Of a DNA stretch of 64,000 nucleotides, positions 1-8,150 are shown piece after piece; the first letter of the stretch is position 1, and each line of letters begins with the position of its first letter. The stretch spans positions 62,001-126,000 of the forward strand of contig DXGM01000016.1 of NCBI GenBank assembly GCA_019113915.1, written 5' to 3'. The notes below the pieces were generated by a model. It searched no databases, was not told the DNA's origin, and was given only the letters and a program-made list of their open reading frames with translations. Source of the stretch: Candidatus Gordonibacter avicola (GTDB taxonomy: Bacteria > Actinomycetota > Coriobacteriia > Coriobacteriales > Eggerthellaceae). The translations under genes and the position numbers were made by a program.

Positions 1-68
1 ACCGCAACCGCACACATGGCCAGGTAAACCAGCGGGCGAACTCCTGTGCGGGGCGTCTTCGGTGTCAT
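1..68 (-). CDS. Start of an unidentified membrane protein, cut by the left edge
   Basis: Reading leftward, an ATG at base 68 overlaps the stop of the preceding response regulator (ATGA), so a third gene of this operon begins here and runs out of the window. About 22 residues are visible: MTPKTPRTGVR followed by the hydrophobic PLVYLAMCAVAV, which looks like the start of a first transmembrane helix. In operons with an Hpt protein and a REC protein such a gene is often a membrane sensor kinase, but that is inference from the neighbours only; no catalytic domain is visible. Confidence 0.55.
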   Translation of the reverse strand, partial: MTPKTPRTGVRPLVYLAMCAVA

Positions 69-1594
69 GCAGCCGCTCCCTCCACTGCGACGATGCGCCC
101 CACCACACCCAGTTTGTGCAGGGTGTCGCCGTCTTCGGCCCACACTACCAGGCACGCCACATTACAGCAGAGCAAGGTGCCATCAGCCAGCGGTAGGTCA
201 ACCTGCGCCTCGAATACGGGGCTGGTCGGCGACGAGTTCTCGCTCACCCGCGCAAGAACCCCAATGGCCTTTGCGGTGTCGGGCAAAAATTCCCTGGCAG
301 AGGCGCCCACCACAATTTCGGCGTACCCAAACCGTTCGCAGCCACGTCCGGAGAACACCACCGTGTCGCTTTCAATGTCATAGTCGAACAGCACCCCGTC
401 GAAGTACGAAGCAGTGAACTTGAATTTCGCGCGCTCGCGCTCAAGCAGCAGCACCGTGCGGTCGGCCAGCCCCGGCTCGCTGCGTTCCATCACTTCGCGC
501 GAGAGTTTGCCCACGTCGAACAACTCAAGCGACCGGTCGCTGCGCAGCGCTACCATGTCACGCAAATGGTCGGCCTCTTCCAAAAAGCAACGCATGAGGT
601 CGGGGTTAAACGCACCACATTCGCCATTTTCTATCATGGCCACGGCTGTTTCGTGCGAGAAGGCGCTCTTGTACACGCGCTCACTCACCAGTGCATCGTA
701 CACGTCGGCCAGCGCCACCACCTGGGCCGCCACGGGAATTTCTTCACCGGCAAGACCGTCGGGGTAGCCGCGACCGTCCCAGCGCTCGTGGTGCCAGCGG
801 CAGATCTCGCGCGCGCACGTGACCAGGGCCTCGTTCTTGCCGAAGTGGAGGCCTTCCAGCATCTCGTCGCCGATGGCGGCGTGTGTCTTCATGACCTCGA
901 ACTCTTCTTCGGTCAAACGTCCCGGCTTATTGAGAATCTCTTCGGGAATGGCAATTTTGCCAATGTCGTGCAGCGCTGCCGCGTTCGAGATGAGCGCAAT
1001 CTTTGACGGCGTGAGGTTGTAGTCAGGGAAGCGGCTTTTCATGGCTTCCAGCAAAATTTCGGTGATGATGCGGATGCGCGCCACGTGCAAACCCGACTCG
1101 CCGTTGCGGAATTCCACAACGGTGCTCAGGATGTCCACCATGAGCGTGTTGGTTTTTTCACGCTCTTGCACCTGCTCAGCTATCAAATCTTTCAGCAGGT
1201 TTTGCTTCGCGAACAGCGCGATGGTGTTGCGCACGCGCTGCAGCACCACCTCGGGGTCGAACGGACGGTTCACGTAATCGACCACGCCCAGCTCGAAGCC
1301 CTTGCGGATATAGGCGGGCGACGTCTCGGCGGAGATGACGATAACCGGCACGTCGTCGCTCCAATGGTTGCGATGCAAGTGGGTAAGAACGTCGAAGCCG
1401 TCCATGTTCGGCATGACAATATCCAGCAGAAGAAGCGCGATGGAGCCTTCACGGCGGCGCAGGATGTTGAGCGCCTCTACGCCATCGCAGGCTTCCAGGA
1501 TGTCGTAGTCATCCGACAAGATGTCGGAAAGCATGGAACGGTTGACAGCGGTATCGTCGGCAATGAGGATGGTTTGGCGTTTGCTGGCCGTCAT
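65..1594 (-). CDS. Response regulator with REC, HD-GYP and degenerate PAS-like domains
   Basis: A 509-residue two-domain signalling protein. Residues 1-130 are a receiver domain: acidic pocket DD at 13-14 and phospho-acceptor Asp58 in LLLLDIVMP. The usual conserved Lys is Arg here (YVNRPF, about 107-112). Residues 150-340 are an HD-GYP domain with HD at 209-210 and the signature HHERWDGRGYPDG at 268-280, the family that hydrolyses cyclic di-GMP in the cytoplasm. The last 120 residues (FDGVLFDYDIESDTVV...) look like a PAS fold without obvious ligand residues. It overlaps the Hpt gene upstream by 4 bases (ATGA) and the next gene downstream by another ATGA, so all three are probably translationally coupled. 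Phosphorylation via the Hpt partner is inferred from context. Confidence 0.92.
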   Translation of the reverse strand: MTASKRQTILIADDTAVNRSMLSDILSDDYDILEACDGVEALNILRRREGSIALLLLDIVMPNMDGFDVLTHLHRNHWSDDVPVIVISAETSPAYIRKGFELGVVDYVNRPFDPEVVLQRVRNTIALFAKQNLLKDLIAEQVQEREKTNTLMVDILSTVVEFRNGESGLHVARIRIITEILLEAMKSRFPDYNLTPSKIALISNAAALHDIGKIAIPEEILNKPGRLTEEEFEVMKTHAAIGDEMLEGLHFGKNEALVTCAREICRWHHERWDGRGYPDGLAGEEIPVAAQVVALADVYDALVSERVYKSAFSHETAVAMIENGECGAFNPDLMRCFLEEADHLRDMVALRSDRSLELFDVGKLSREVMERSEPGLADRTVLLLERERAKFKFTASYFDGVLFDYDIESDTVVFSGRGCERFGYAEIVVGASAREFLPDTAKAIGVLARVSENSSPTSPVFEAQVDLPLADGTLLCCNVACLVVWAEDGDTLHKLGVVGRIVAVEGAAA

Positions 1595-1950
1595 GCGAGT
1601 TCACCGACTAGTGCGGTGAGATGCTCACAACTGGCTTTAAGCTGGCGATACAGTGCGTGCGCCCGCTCTTCCTCGCCAGGAGCAAGTCCGTCGCGCAAAC
1701 ATTCCACCAGTTCAACTGCGGTTTCGGTCATGGGCTTCAGCATGAGGTTCATGCTCATGCCCTTGATGGTGTGCGCGGCGCGAAAGGCGGCCTCATGGTC
1801 ACCTTGCTCCATAGCGCTATCCAGCGCGGCAAATGCCGGGTCGTCCATAGTTTGAACAAGATACGCTTTGATGCGTTCCTCTTTGCGAAGCAGCGCCAAA
1901 ACATCGGCGAAATCAACACCGATGTTTTCATATAACGCGCGCACGTCCAT
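1591..1950 (-). CDS. Histidine phosphotransfer (Hpt) protein
   Basis: A 119-residue all-helical protein with the Hpt signature AAHTIKGMSMNL; His60 is the predicted phosphorylated residue. Hpt proteins relay phosphate between hybrid kinases and receiver domains. It is the first visible gene of the leftward operon and overlaps the REC-HD-GYP gene by an ATGA, pointing to that protein as its partner. The start at 1950 is preceded by AAAGGCTC at moderate spacing. The cognate kinase is not seen; the gene cut by the left edge is a candidate. Confidence 0.9.
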   Translation of the reverse strand: MDVRALYENIGVDFADVLALLRKEERIKAYLVQTMDDPAFAALDSAMEQGDHEAAFRAAHTIKGMSMNLMLKPMTETAVELVECLRDGLAPGEEERAHALYRQLKASCEHLTALVGELA

Positions 1951-2186
1951 GCTTGAGCCTTTCGAGCTTTTCGAGCCGATTTTGAGGCTCTGGGGTCAAG
2001 CGAATATGATACCGGTTGAACACCTTTTTGTTAAGGAAACCGGCTTCAAATAAATAAGAAACCACACCGGGGAGCGCTATCGGCGCAGCACCTGACGCTT
2101 GCGCCATGCGAACCTTCTGCACGAAGGCGAACGCGAACGCGCACCCCGTTCCCCGAAGCAGAAGGGAATGCTACAATACCAAGCAC
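1951..2186. other. Intergenic region between Hpt gene and tRNA-Arg
   Basis: About 236 bases carrying the leftward start region of the Hpt operon and the upstream region of the tRNA. An open frame on the minus strand (1928-2122) overlaps the Hpt start and shows no family features; I do not call it a gene. No clear promoter hexamers were found. Confidence 0.4.
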
Positions 2187-2262
2187 GCCTCCGTAGCTCA
2201 GGGGACAGAGCACCGCTCTCCTAAAGCGGGTGCCGCGCGTTCGAATCGCGCCGGGGGCACCA
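2187..2262 (+). tRNA. tRNA-Arg (anticodon CCT)
   Basis: A complete cloverleaf: acceptor GCCTCCG/CGGGGGC, D-arm with GCTCAGGGGACAGAGC, anticodon stem CCGCT/AGCGG around loop CTCCTAA (anticodon CCT, reading AGG), variable loop GTGCC, T-arm GCGCG-TTCGAAT-CGCGC, discriminator A at 2259 and an encoded CCA at 2260-2262. A hairpin follows 10 bases later. No repeat of its 3' end was seen elsewhere in the window, so there is no sign that an element is integrated in it. Confidence 0.95.
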
Positions 2263-2272
2263 CCTAAAGTCG

Positions 2273-2311
2273 CAGGCCACCAGCATACTACTGGTGGCCT
2301 GTTTGATTCTT
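2273..2311 (+). terminator. Terminator after tRNA-Arg
   Basis: Perfect 11-bp stem CAGGCCACCAG (2273-2283) / CTGGTGGCCTG (2291-2301), 7-base loop, then the T-rich GTTTGATTCTT. Placed directly behind the tRNA, as expected for an intrinsic terminator. Confidence 0.8.
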
Positions 2312-2397
2312 ATCCAAAACCCTACGGAAGACAATCCACGGCCAACCGCAGGAGGAATCGTCCCTAACTCTTCTGGGAGAGGCGAATGCCCCCACTA

Positions 2398-2429
2398 CCC
2401 CCCCCCCCCGCAATGTTTGTGCGGTTTTT
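2398..2429. repeat. Run of 12 C followed by a small hairpin and T-run
   Basis: Twelve consecutive C (2398-2409) run into CCGCA (2408-2412) / TGCGG (2420-2424) followed by five T. The gap 2312-2577 contains otherwise only GC-rich sequence and the upstream region of the lipoprotein gene. A TTGACA at 2530-2535 has no matching -10 at the proper distance. The tract is one of three long C/G homopolymers in this window. Confidence 0.7.
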
Positions 2430-2577
2430 GCGAGGGGATGAGGGCTTAGCTACGGGTGGGTGACGGTTCGGTATGGTGGGCGAGGATGGTCGCGCGGGCG
2501 GCCGGGCGCGCGGGATGCGCGCTGAATAGTTGACATGGGCCGGGCGTGGGACGCGCGGTCGTGCGATAGGAGGTATC

Positions 2578-3291
2578 GTGTACAAGATTGTTGCATTGGG
2601 TGCGGCGGCGCTGTTGGCTGCTACTCTTGCGGGGTGTGCAAGCGAACCGGCTGATCAACCGACTGAAGGCGGCGGCGCACCCGCTAAACAAACGCAGACG
2701 GCGCCGGAGCCGAAGGAGAACAAAGTCTCACTGGTGGATTCCGGTTGGTCGGTAGATGAGCAGGGCTATATCCACTATGGCGTCATCATCAAGAACGAAG
2801 GTGCTCAGGGGGCGCTGTTTCCCACGGTGAAAATTGTGAGCAAGGATGAAAGCGGCAACGTCATTTCCTCCGACGAGCAGGTACTCATGAGCATTCGACC
2901 TGATCAGGAACTTGCTTGGGGTGGTCAGGCGGGGCACGGTACGCCTCCTGCTACCGTTGAGTTTGAGGTGAGTGTGGGTTCCGGCAACTGGCAGGATTCG
3001 GACCCGAATATCGAAATGTTCCGCATCGACGGGCTTAATGTCCAGGATAGCGGATACGGCATGGTGCACTTCGTGGGTGAGATTACCAGTCTGCTTGAGG
3101 ATACCAACATGAATCAGGTTGCTGTCAGTGCCCTCTTGCGTGACGCGAATGGTGTCATCGTGGGCGGCTACACGGGCTTTGCCGACAACCTATCGGCGGG
3201 CGGCACCACCGCTTTTGACATTATCGGCTACGGTGTGCCGGAATACGCCACCGTGGAGGCTTGGGCCCAGCCCTGGAGCGTGGCTAAGTAA
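2578..3291 (+). CDS. Secreted lipoprotein of unknown function
   Basis: A 237-residue predicted lipoprotein. I place the start at GTG 2578 because AGGAGG (2568-2573) sits 4 bases upstream; an upstream alternative at 2530 would put a non-hydrophobic leader in front of the signal peptide. The N-terminus (YKIVALGAAALLAATLAGC) ends in a lipobox LAGC, followed by a Gly/Pro/Gln-rich linker. The remainder is two beta-rich segments, each beginning with a conserved-looking pattern (SGWSVDEQGYIHYGVIIKN; GYGMVHFVGEITSLLED), suggesting tandem FxLYD-like or Ig-like folds. It stands alone between the tRNA terminator and a hairpin at 3359. The fold assignment is tentative and no substrate is apparent. Confidence 0.8.
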   Translation: MYKIVALGAAALLAATLAGCASEPADQPTEGGGAPAKQTQTAPEPKENKVSLVDSGWSVDEQGYIHYGVIIKNEGAQGALFPTVKIVSKDESGNVISSDEQVLMSIRPDQELAWGGQAGHGTPPATVEFEVSVGSGNWQDSDPNIEMFRIDGLNVQDSGYGMVHFVGEITSLLEDTNMNQVAVSALLRDANGVIVGGYTGFADNLSAGGTTAFDIIGYGVPEYATVEAWAQPWSVAK

Positions 3292-3358
3292 CAAGCAGAC
3301 GAACACAGCGAGGGCAGCAAAACCAGCACAAACGCACTAGGCGCCCTCTAAACGCGAA

Positions 3359-3398
3359 GCGACGCCCGGGGGAGGGAGGGGGAGTCTCCGGGCGTCGC
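3359..3398. terminator. GC-rich hairpin between converging genes
   Basis: Stem GCGACGCCCGG (3359-3369) / CCGGGCGTCGC (3388-3398), perfect 11 bp, lying between the lipoprotein gene (+) and the flavoprotein gene (-). There is no T-run on either side, so it may act as a bidirectional or Rho-assisted terminator. Confidence 0.6.
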
Positions 3399-3446
3399 GT
3401 GTTGCGTGCCGCGTGGGCAGGCGAAATAGGTCGAAACGGTTGCCGC

Positions 3447-5204
3447 TTACGCAGTGGCCATCTGCTTCACAACGTGGATGGCTTCGGTCATCGTGCGACC
3501 GCAGGCGAAGCCGTGAAGCTGGTCGGGGTAGCAGCCGCTGAACACGCTGCCGGAGCAGTCGCCGGCGGCGTATAGGCCCTCAATCGGGTTGCCCTCGGTG
3601 TCGATGGCCTGGCAGTCGTGGTTGATACGCACGCCATCGATGGTGGTCAGCAGTGTGCCGCCCAGCGTTGCGCCGTAGTACGGCGGCTTGCGCAGCGCGG
3701 ACAGGCGATACGCCTCTTTGCCGAAGTCCGGGTCCTGCTGCATGTCGAAGAGCTCGTTGTAGCGCTCCACCTCAGCCAGGAAGTTCTTCTTGGCATCGCC
3801 CTCGAAGCCCAACTTGTCAGCCAGTTCCTCGATGGTGTCGGCCTTCTGCAGGCGGCCGTCATCAAGCTGTTTCTGGAAGTATTTGTCCAGGTCGTACGTA
3901 CCGTCTTCCTTCTTCACGCCCAGGACGCCCATGCGCGTGCCGGCCGAGCAGCCCAGCGTGTGGAAGCGCTGCACGTCGTCGCCGAAGTTGGAGTCCCACA
4001 CGGAAATGTACACGCCGCCCGGCTGCTGCGCTGCCGCGTGCGGCAGGTAGTCGTAGTCGGCGGACTCGTTGGCGAAGCGCTCTCCGTTCAGGTTCACCTT
4101 CAGGAAGGGCTGCGTGCCGGGGTTGAACTGGCCATTGCTGGGGAACTGCGGGTCGCCGGCCTTGATGCTTTCCTCGGTGTAGCCCGCCTTCGTACCAGGA
4201 GCCACCAGGCCGCGGTCGAAGATCATCGTCGCGGACGTGAGGTCCTTCGCAGCGCCCGCCCACAGGGCTGCCTTAATGCCGTCGCCCGTGTCGTTTTGGT
4301 TGTAGCCAAGCGCGGTCACGCTCTGCGCCGTCACGGGGGACAGCGCCTGCACCATGGCGGGGTTCGCCGGGTAGCCGCCCGTGGTTAGAAGCACACCCTT
4401 CTTGGCGTTGATCTGCACATAGCCGCCGCCGGTTTCGAAGATGGCGCCCGTCACGCTGCCCGTGCCGTCGCCCTCGCGCACCAGCTTGGCCAGCGCGTGC
4501 TTGTACATGACCTCGTGGCCAGCCTTCTGAATGTGCTGTTCGAATAGCTTGTTGCGCTCTTCGATGTCGCGGCCGCCCTTTTCGTCGCCGTAGTGATGCT
4601 CGAACGGCGGGGTGTAGTAGGGGGTGCCGCCCATGCCGCCGGGCATCTCATATTCGTCAGCGATGACGCGCGCACCCGCGGCCGTCATGATGCCGTCGAC
4701 GAACGCGAACATGTCGGCGCTTTCGTCCATCCACATGCGGATGAGGCGCTGGTCGCAGTTGCCCTGCGAGTAACGCACGATCTCACCCATGAGACGCTGG
4801 CGGTCGACGGTGACACCCTGGCTGGTGAACGGCGGGGTGTCAACTGCAGCGAACCAGTGACGGGTAGCACCCACGGTCTCGCCCTTTTCGCAGATCATGA
4901 AGTCGACGCCCTTGTCGGCGGCGTACGCGGCGGCGGCCATGCCACCGTTGCCAGCGCCGACGATAAGCAGGTCGCACTCCTTCGTTTCCTTGATGTCGCT
5001 CTCGGCGATCTCAGGGGCGGTGCCCAGCCAGTCGGCTGCGGCGTTCTGGCCCTCGGCAGCGCCGTCGGCCTTCTTGGTGTCGCCAGTCGCCTCGCCCTGC
5101 GCCTTCGGAGCGCAGCCGGCCAGGCCAAGCGCGGCCAGCGCGCCGGCGCCTGCCATGCCGCCAATAAAGTTGCGGCGGGAGATGCCTGTGGTGTTCGTTT
5201 GCAT
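3447..5204 (-). CDS. Tat-exported FAD-dependent reductase (fumarate-reductase-like flavoprotein)
   Basis: A 585-residue member of the FAD_binding_2 family. It starts with a twin-arginine signal (SRRNFIGG, Arg10-Arg11) ending in a lipobox LAGC (Cys31), so the mature enzyme is probably a lipid-anchored protein outside the membrane. The dinucleotide fold is VGAGNGGMAAA with CEKGETVGAT further on; the C-terminal FAD segment is GLYAAGDCSG. The catalytic region differs from true fumarate reductases: the usual GGN-motif end is replaced by SGCYPDQLHGFACGR, so fumarate should not be assumed as substrate. There is no FMN-binding or cytochrome c domain, so electrons must come from a separate carrier. 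It is divergent from a LuxR-type membrane regulator, an arrangement typical of Eggerthellaceae substrate-specific reductases. AGGAGGA precedes the ATG. Confidence 0.9.
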   Translation of the reverse strand: MQTNTTGISRRNFIGGMAGAGALAALGLAGCAPKAQGEATGDTKKADGAAEGQNAAADWLGTAPEIAESDIKETKECDLLIVGAGNGGMAAAAYAADKGVDFMICEKGETVGATRHWFAAVDTPPFTSQGVTVDRQRLMGEIVRYSQGNCDQRLIRMWMDESADMFAFVDGIMTAAGARVIADEYEMPGGMGGTPYYTPPFEHHYGDEKGGRDIEERNKLFEQHIQKAGHEVMYKHALAKLVREGDGTGSVTGAIFETGGGYVQINAKKGVLLTTGGYPANPAMVQALSPVTAQSVTALGYNQNDTGDGIKAALWAGAAKDLTSATMIFDRGLVAPGTKAGYTEESIKAGDPQFPSNGQFNPGTQPFLKVNLNGERFANESADYDYLPHAAAQQPGGVYISVWDSNFGDDVQRFHTLGCSAGTRMGVLGVKKEDGTYDLDKYFQKQLDDGRLQKADTIEELADKLGFEGDAKKNFLAEVERYNELFDMQQDPDFGKEAYRLSALRKPPYYGATLGGTLLTTIDGVRINHDCQAIDTEGNPIEGLYAAGDCSGSVFSGCYPDQLHGFACGRTMTEAIHVVKQMATA

Positions 5205-5539
5205 AGTGAATCCTCCTTAGATGTTCTGCGACGGCGTTTCGCTCTTTCGACGCGGCACGGAGCCTCGTGCGAAAGAGGGCGCGGTCGCTCCCTCGCGAAG
5301 CATCGTAGCGCGCAAAGAGGGCACGCCACACCACCCCACGTGGGGCGTTTCTGCGTAAAGAATCGTTGCGTGCGCGCTCCCCCCGCTGGGGTGACGCAGT
5401 AAGAAACCCCAGATCACATGGCGCTGTTGTAAGAGGCAGGCAAACTCAACAACAGGGCAAGGAATGCGCCCGCCCCTCGCGCGGAGGCGTCCGGTAGCGT
5501 ACAATGCAGTAAGGGGGAACTGAACAATTTGGGAGGGAT
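5205..5539. promoter_or_regulatory. Divergent control region between flavoprotein and LuxR genes
   Basis: About 335 bases without a gene. On the flavoprotein side CTCTTTCG/CGAAAGAG (about 5250-5279) flank an inner GCAC/GTGC stem, a potential leader hairpin. On the regulator side TACAAT (5500-5505) is a possible -10, with no good -35. A GC-rich partial inverted repeat near 5330-5405 (GTTTCTGCG ... CGCAGTAAGAAAC) is a candidate operator for the neighbouring LuxR protein. None of these is proven. Confidence 0.45.
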
Positions 5540-7204
5540 ATGAGCGACAGCACCCATGCTGGCGCGAACCAGCGAAGCGACACACGTGCGCTCCGCGTGG
5601 GAGGCGCAGCCGCCATTGCGGTGACTATTGCGCTGACCACGTTCGGCGGGTTCGTGCTGAATGCAGGCCTGTATTCGCAGGTGGCAACCTACTGTGGCAT
5701 CGCGCGCGAAATCAACACGTTCGGTAGCGCAGCGTTGTTCTTTGTGCTGTTTGTGGTTGCTGTGCGCTGGCCGTCGCTGCTGGATAAGCGCATCATGACC
5801 GTGGGCGCGCTGGGGTGTTTGGCAACCGCCGCTGTCGTTTTGGAGTTAGCTGTGCGTTTTGCCGATCCGGCGGCTACTGTTGTGGGGTTGTTGTTTTCGT
5901 CGGCAGGCAAGACGTGGGCGGCGGCTCTGATTGCATGTTCGCTTGGGTCGCTCGGCTCGGCGAAAGAAGCGGCTGTGGCTGCTGCGGGCGGCATTGCGCT
6001 TGGCGGCATTGTGGCCATGCTGGCGCCCACGCCCAACTGGCAGATTGCTATTGCGCTGCACGTGGCTTTTCCGGTACTTGTCGTAGCGCTTCTTTACCGG
6101 CGTAGTTCCGACGTGCTTGACGCAGTGCGCCGAGGTGCGCCCCCGTTCGACCTTGAAGTGGCGAACCCCGAGTCGTTTTTTGCGCCCACGCACGCGCTGT
6201 TTCTGTGCGCGTTTTTGTTCAGCGTGGCATCCGGCTACGCACTCACCATCAATGAGGTGGGACATGCGCCGGTGACCAGCGACTTCTCCGCGTTGCTTAC
6301 CGTCGCGTTGGCGCTGTGGGCTATCTTTGGCCGCGACGGAGACAAGGAAGATACGCTGTTTTCATGCGCGGTACTGCTGGTGATTGCAGGATTTTTGCTA
6401 GCGCCGTTCACCTTCTCAACGGGGCTGCCCTCGGCAAACACGCTGTTGAGATGTGGCAACGACGGGTTCAGCATGCTGGTGTGGATGGTCATTGCCGCAG
6501 TGGGGCGACGCAATGTGTTCGCGCTGTTGCCCACGTTTGCGCTCATCCGAGCGTGCGGTGCGCTGGGTACGAATCTCGGCGCTATCGCAGGTCACACGTC
6601 CAATGGCTTCGTGGGTGCGAACCAGCAAGCCGCTGAGCTTATTGCCGCCGTGGCGCTGTTTCTGTTTGTGGCGCTTCTGTGGGTGGGTTTCAGGAAGTTC
6701 AGCTTCTCGGGCACCATCCGCGGCATGGCGGGCGTGGCCGAAGGGACCAGTGCTGCGGGAAAGGAAACTGCGGAAGGTGTCGCCGTGAAGGCAGACGCGC
6801 ACGTTGCGAGTACGGAAGCCGCAGATTCCCCCGGTCAATCGAGCGAAGATCAAGCGATCCCTCAAAGGTCTCACACGCCCAGCATCGAAGAGTGCTGTGC
6901 TGTTTTGGGTGCGCAGCACGGCCTCACCGAACGCGAAACAGAAATCTTCTCCATGCTGGCCCGCGGCCGCAACGGCACTTTCATCATGGAGCACTACGTC
7001 ATCTCGCGCAACACCGTAAAGAGCCACATCAAACACATCTACGCCAAACTAGACGTCCACTCCCAACAAGAACTCATAGATTTGGTAGAGAGTGAAGCGA
7101 CCAATCACGCTGGAATTCTGCGCGACGCCACGACCTATCGCGCGGGCAAGCTTGAAACGTTCACGCTTGATGAAGTAAAAACCCACTATGGCTTGGACAA
7201 GTAA
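5540..7204 (+). CDS. LuxR-family regulator with a multi-span membrane N-terminus
   Basis: A 554-residue protein. Residues about 20-400 contain roughly ten to twelve hydrophobic helices in the layout common in Coriobacteriia; then a Gln/Ser/Glu-rich linker, and a C-terminal GerE/LuxR helix-turn-helix at about 455-520 (LTERETEIFSMLARGRNG ... ISRNTVKSHIKHIYAKL). It is therefore likely a membrane-bound one-component sensor and DNA-binding regulator. It is transcribed away from the Tat flavoprotein reductase across a 335-bp gap, and I infer that it controls that gene in response to the reductase substrate. The start is supported by GGGAGGGAT before ATG 5540. No receiver or kinase domain is present. 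Confidence 0.9.
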   Translation: MSDSTHAGANQRSDTRALRVGGAAAIAVTIALTTFGGFVLNAGLYSQVATYCGIAREINTFGSAALFFVLFVVAVRWPSLLDKRIMTVGALGCLATAAVVLELAVRFADPAATVVGLLFSSAGKTWAAALIACSLGSLGSAKEAAVAAAGGIALGGIVAMLAPTPNWQIAIALHVAFPVLVVALLYRRSSDVLDAVRRGAPPFDLEVANPESFFAPTHALFLCAFLFSVASGYALTINEVGHAPVTSDFSALLTVALALWAIFGRDGDKEDTLFSCAVLLVIAGFLLAPFTFSTGLPSANTLLRCGNDGFSMLVWMVIAAVGRRNVFALLPTFALIRACGALGTNLGAIAGHTSNGFVGANQQAAELIAAVALFLFVALLWVGFRKFSFSGTIRGMAGVAEGTSAAGKETAEGVAVKADAHVASTEAADSPGQSSEDQAIPQRSHTPSIEECCAVLGAQHGLTERETEIFSMLARGRNGTFIMEHYVISRNTVKSHIKHIYAKLDVHSQQELIDLVESEATNHAGILRDATTYRAGKLETFTLDEVKTHYGLDK

Positions 7205-7247
7205 GGTTCAAGTATGAGAACCTCAACCTGCTGCGTTAAGACTCTGT

Positions 7248-7496
7248 CTAGCGTGCTTCCTTATCATCTGATGAATCAATAACGAGAGCTCTCTTTGTCA
7301 GTTCGTCGGCGGGTACCAGTGCCAGCTTGTAGCCGCACACGTCAGCCATGCGGGCCATGGTATCGCAGCGCGGTACGCTGCCTCGGCTGGCACCATTGTT
7401 AATGTAGTTCGCACTTTTGCCAAGTGCCTTGCTTATGGCATAAAGGGTAATGCCGCTATCTTTGCTCATCGCCCGCACTGCGCTGTAAGCATCCAT
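7248..7496 (-). CDS. Small XRE-type helix-turn-helix protein
   Basis: An 82-residue DNA-binding protein. The start is set at 7496 because AGGAGATAC precedes that ATG; a longer frame to 7568 would run through the promoter. The HTH reads SKDSGITLYAISKALGKS followed by ANYINNGASRGSV, then DTMARMADVCGY, as in phage-type and toxin-antitoxin XRE repressors. It has a near-ideal promoter (7525-7552) and is divergent from a small unknown gene at 7810. Together they look like the remnant of a small mobile element or a two-gene regulatory pair. Confidence 0.8.
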   Translation of the reverse strand: MDAYSAVRAMSKDSGITLYAISKALGKSANYINNGASRGSVPRCDTMARMADVCGYKLALVPADELTKRALVIDSSDDKEAR

Positions 7497-7524
7497 ACTT
7501 GTATCTCCTATCGTTACACGATGC

Positions 7525-7552
7525 AATATACCATAAAGTGTATATGTATCAA
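7525..7552 (-). promoter_or_regulatory. Sigma-70 type promoter of the XRE gene
   Basis: On the minus strand TTGATA (7552-7547), 16-base spacer, TATATT (7530-7525), about 30 bases upstream of the ATG at 7496. AT-rich compared with its surroundings. Confidence 0.7.
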
Positions 7553-7723
7553 TTTGTGTAGGTATCATGTATCTGATAAGTACGCTAGTGAATATGCATA
7601 CCTTTTAGAGTAGTATTGACCTATCGAAAGGTTGCTGGCACTCCGTGGACGCTTGGGAGGATTACAGGCGAGCGCCGCAGTTCTATCACCTAACACACAA
7701 AACCTTTCTAGAACAATCAAAAA

Positions 7724-7790
7724 GACCCCGCATAAAGCGAGGGTCAAAAGCCCCCGGCGCTGTACGCCCCAGAAAAAGCTCAGCGCCGGG
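7724..7790 (+). other. Two hairpins in the leader of a small gene
   Basis: Hairpin 1 is GACCCCGC (7724-7731) / GCGAGGGTC (7737-7745), preceded by AAAAA and resembling phage-type terminators. Hairpin 2 is a perfect 10-bp stem CCCGGCGCTG (7753-7762) / CAGCGCCGGG (7781-7790). They lie directly upstream of the ribosome-binding site of the gene at 7810 and could act as terminator or attenuator. The rest of 7553-7723 shows nothing recognisable. Confidence 0.55.
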
Positions 7791-7809
7791 AAACCGAAAG
7801 GAGTATAGC

Positions 7810-8106
7810 ATGGCGAAGGGGAGAAAGTATGTGCGCGCGTCTGTGAGATTTGCGGATAAGTTGGGGATGCTGACGGACGAGACAGAGGATGTTGCTCAGG
7901 GGCTCAGGTGCGTACGAACGGCATTAGGGCACGATGACGCGGAATGCGATGACTATATCCGCGGACAAGTGAATGTTTTACTTGCAACCGCCGAGGATGC
8001 GTCAACAAAAGCCTCCAGCCTCACCGAGGAAGTAGAGAGATATTTGGCAATTCTTCGGCAGGAGAGGCAAGAAGCAACGGCGCGGAAACAAAATAAAAAT
8101 GCATAG
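7810..8106 (+). CDS. Small charged protein of unknown function
   Basis: A 98-residue protein starting at ATG 7810 behind AAAGGAG. The N-terminus is basic (MAKGRKYVRASVRF), the C-terminus a long charged helix ending in RQERQEATARKQNKNA, with heptad-like spacing between 60 and 90 that suggests a coiled coil. I recognise no family. Its neighbour is the divergent XRE-type protein; a functional link (regulator and target, or antitoxin and toxin) is possible but not shown. Confidence 0.6.
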   Translation: MAKGRKYVRASVRFADKLGMLTDETEDVAQGLRCVRTALGHDDAECDDYIRGQVNVLLATAEDASTKASSLTEEVERYLAILRQERQEATARKQNKNA

Positions 8107-8150
8107 CCAGTGTGCTTCCCCATACGTGTAACTCGTACGGGGTTGTCGCT

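Noticed and set aside
1928..2122. Minus-strand frame of 64 codons upstream of the Hpt gene
   Set aside because: It overlaps the Hpt start, has no ribosome-binding site and no family features.
2187..2262. Attachment site of an integrated element in tRNA-Arg
   Set aside because: No integrase gene and no repeat of the tRNA 3' end were found in the window.
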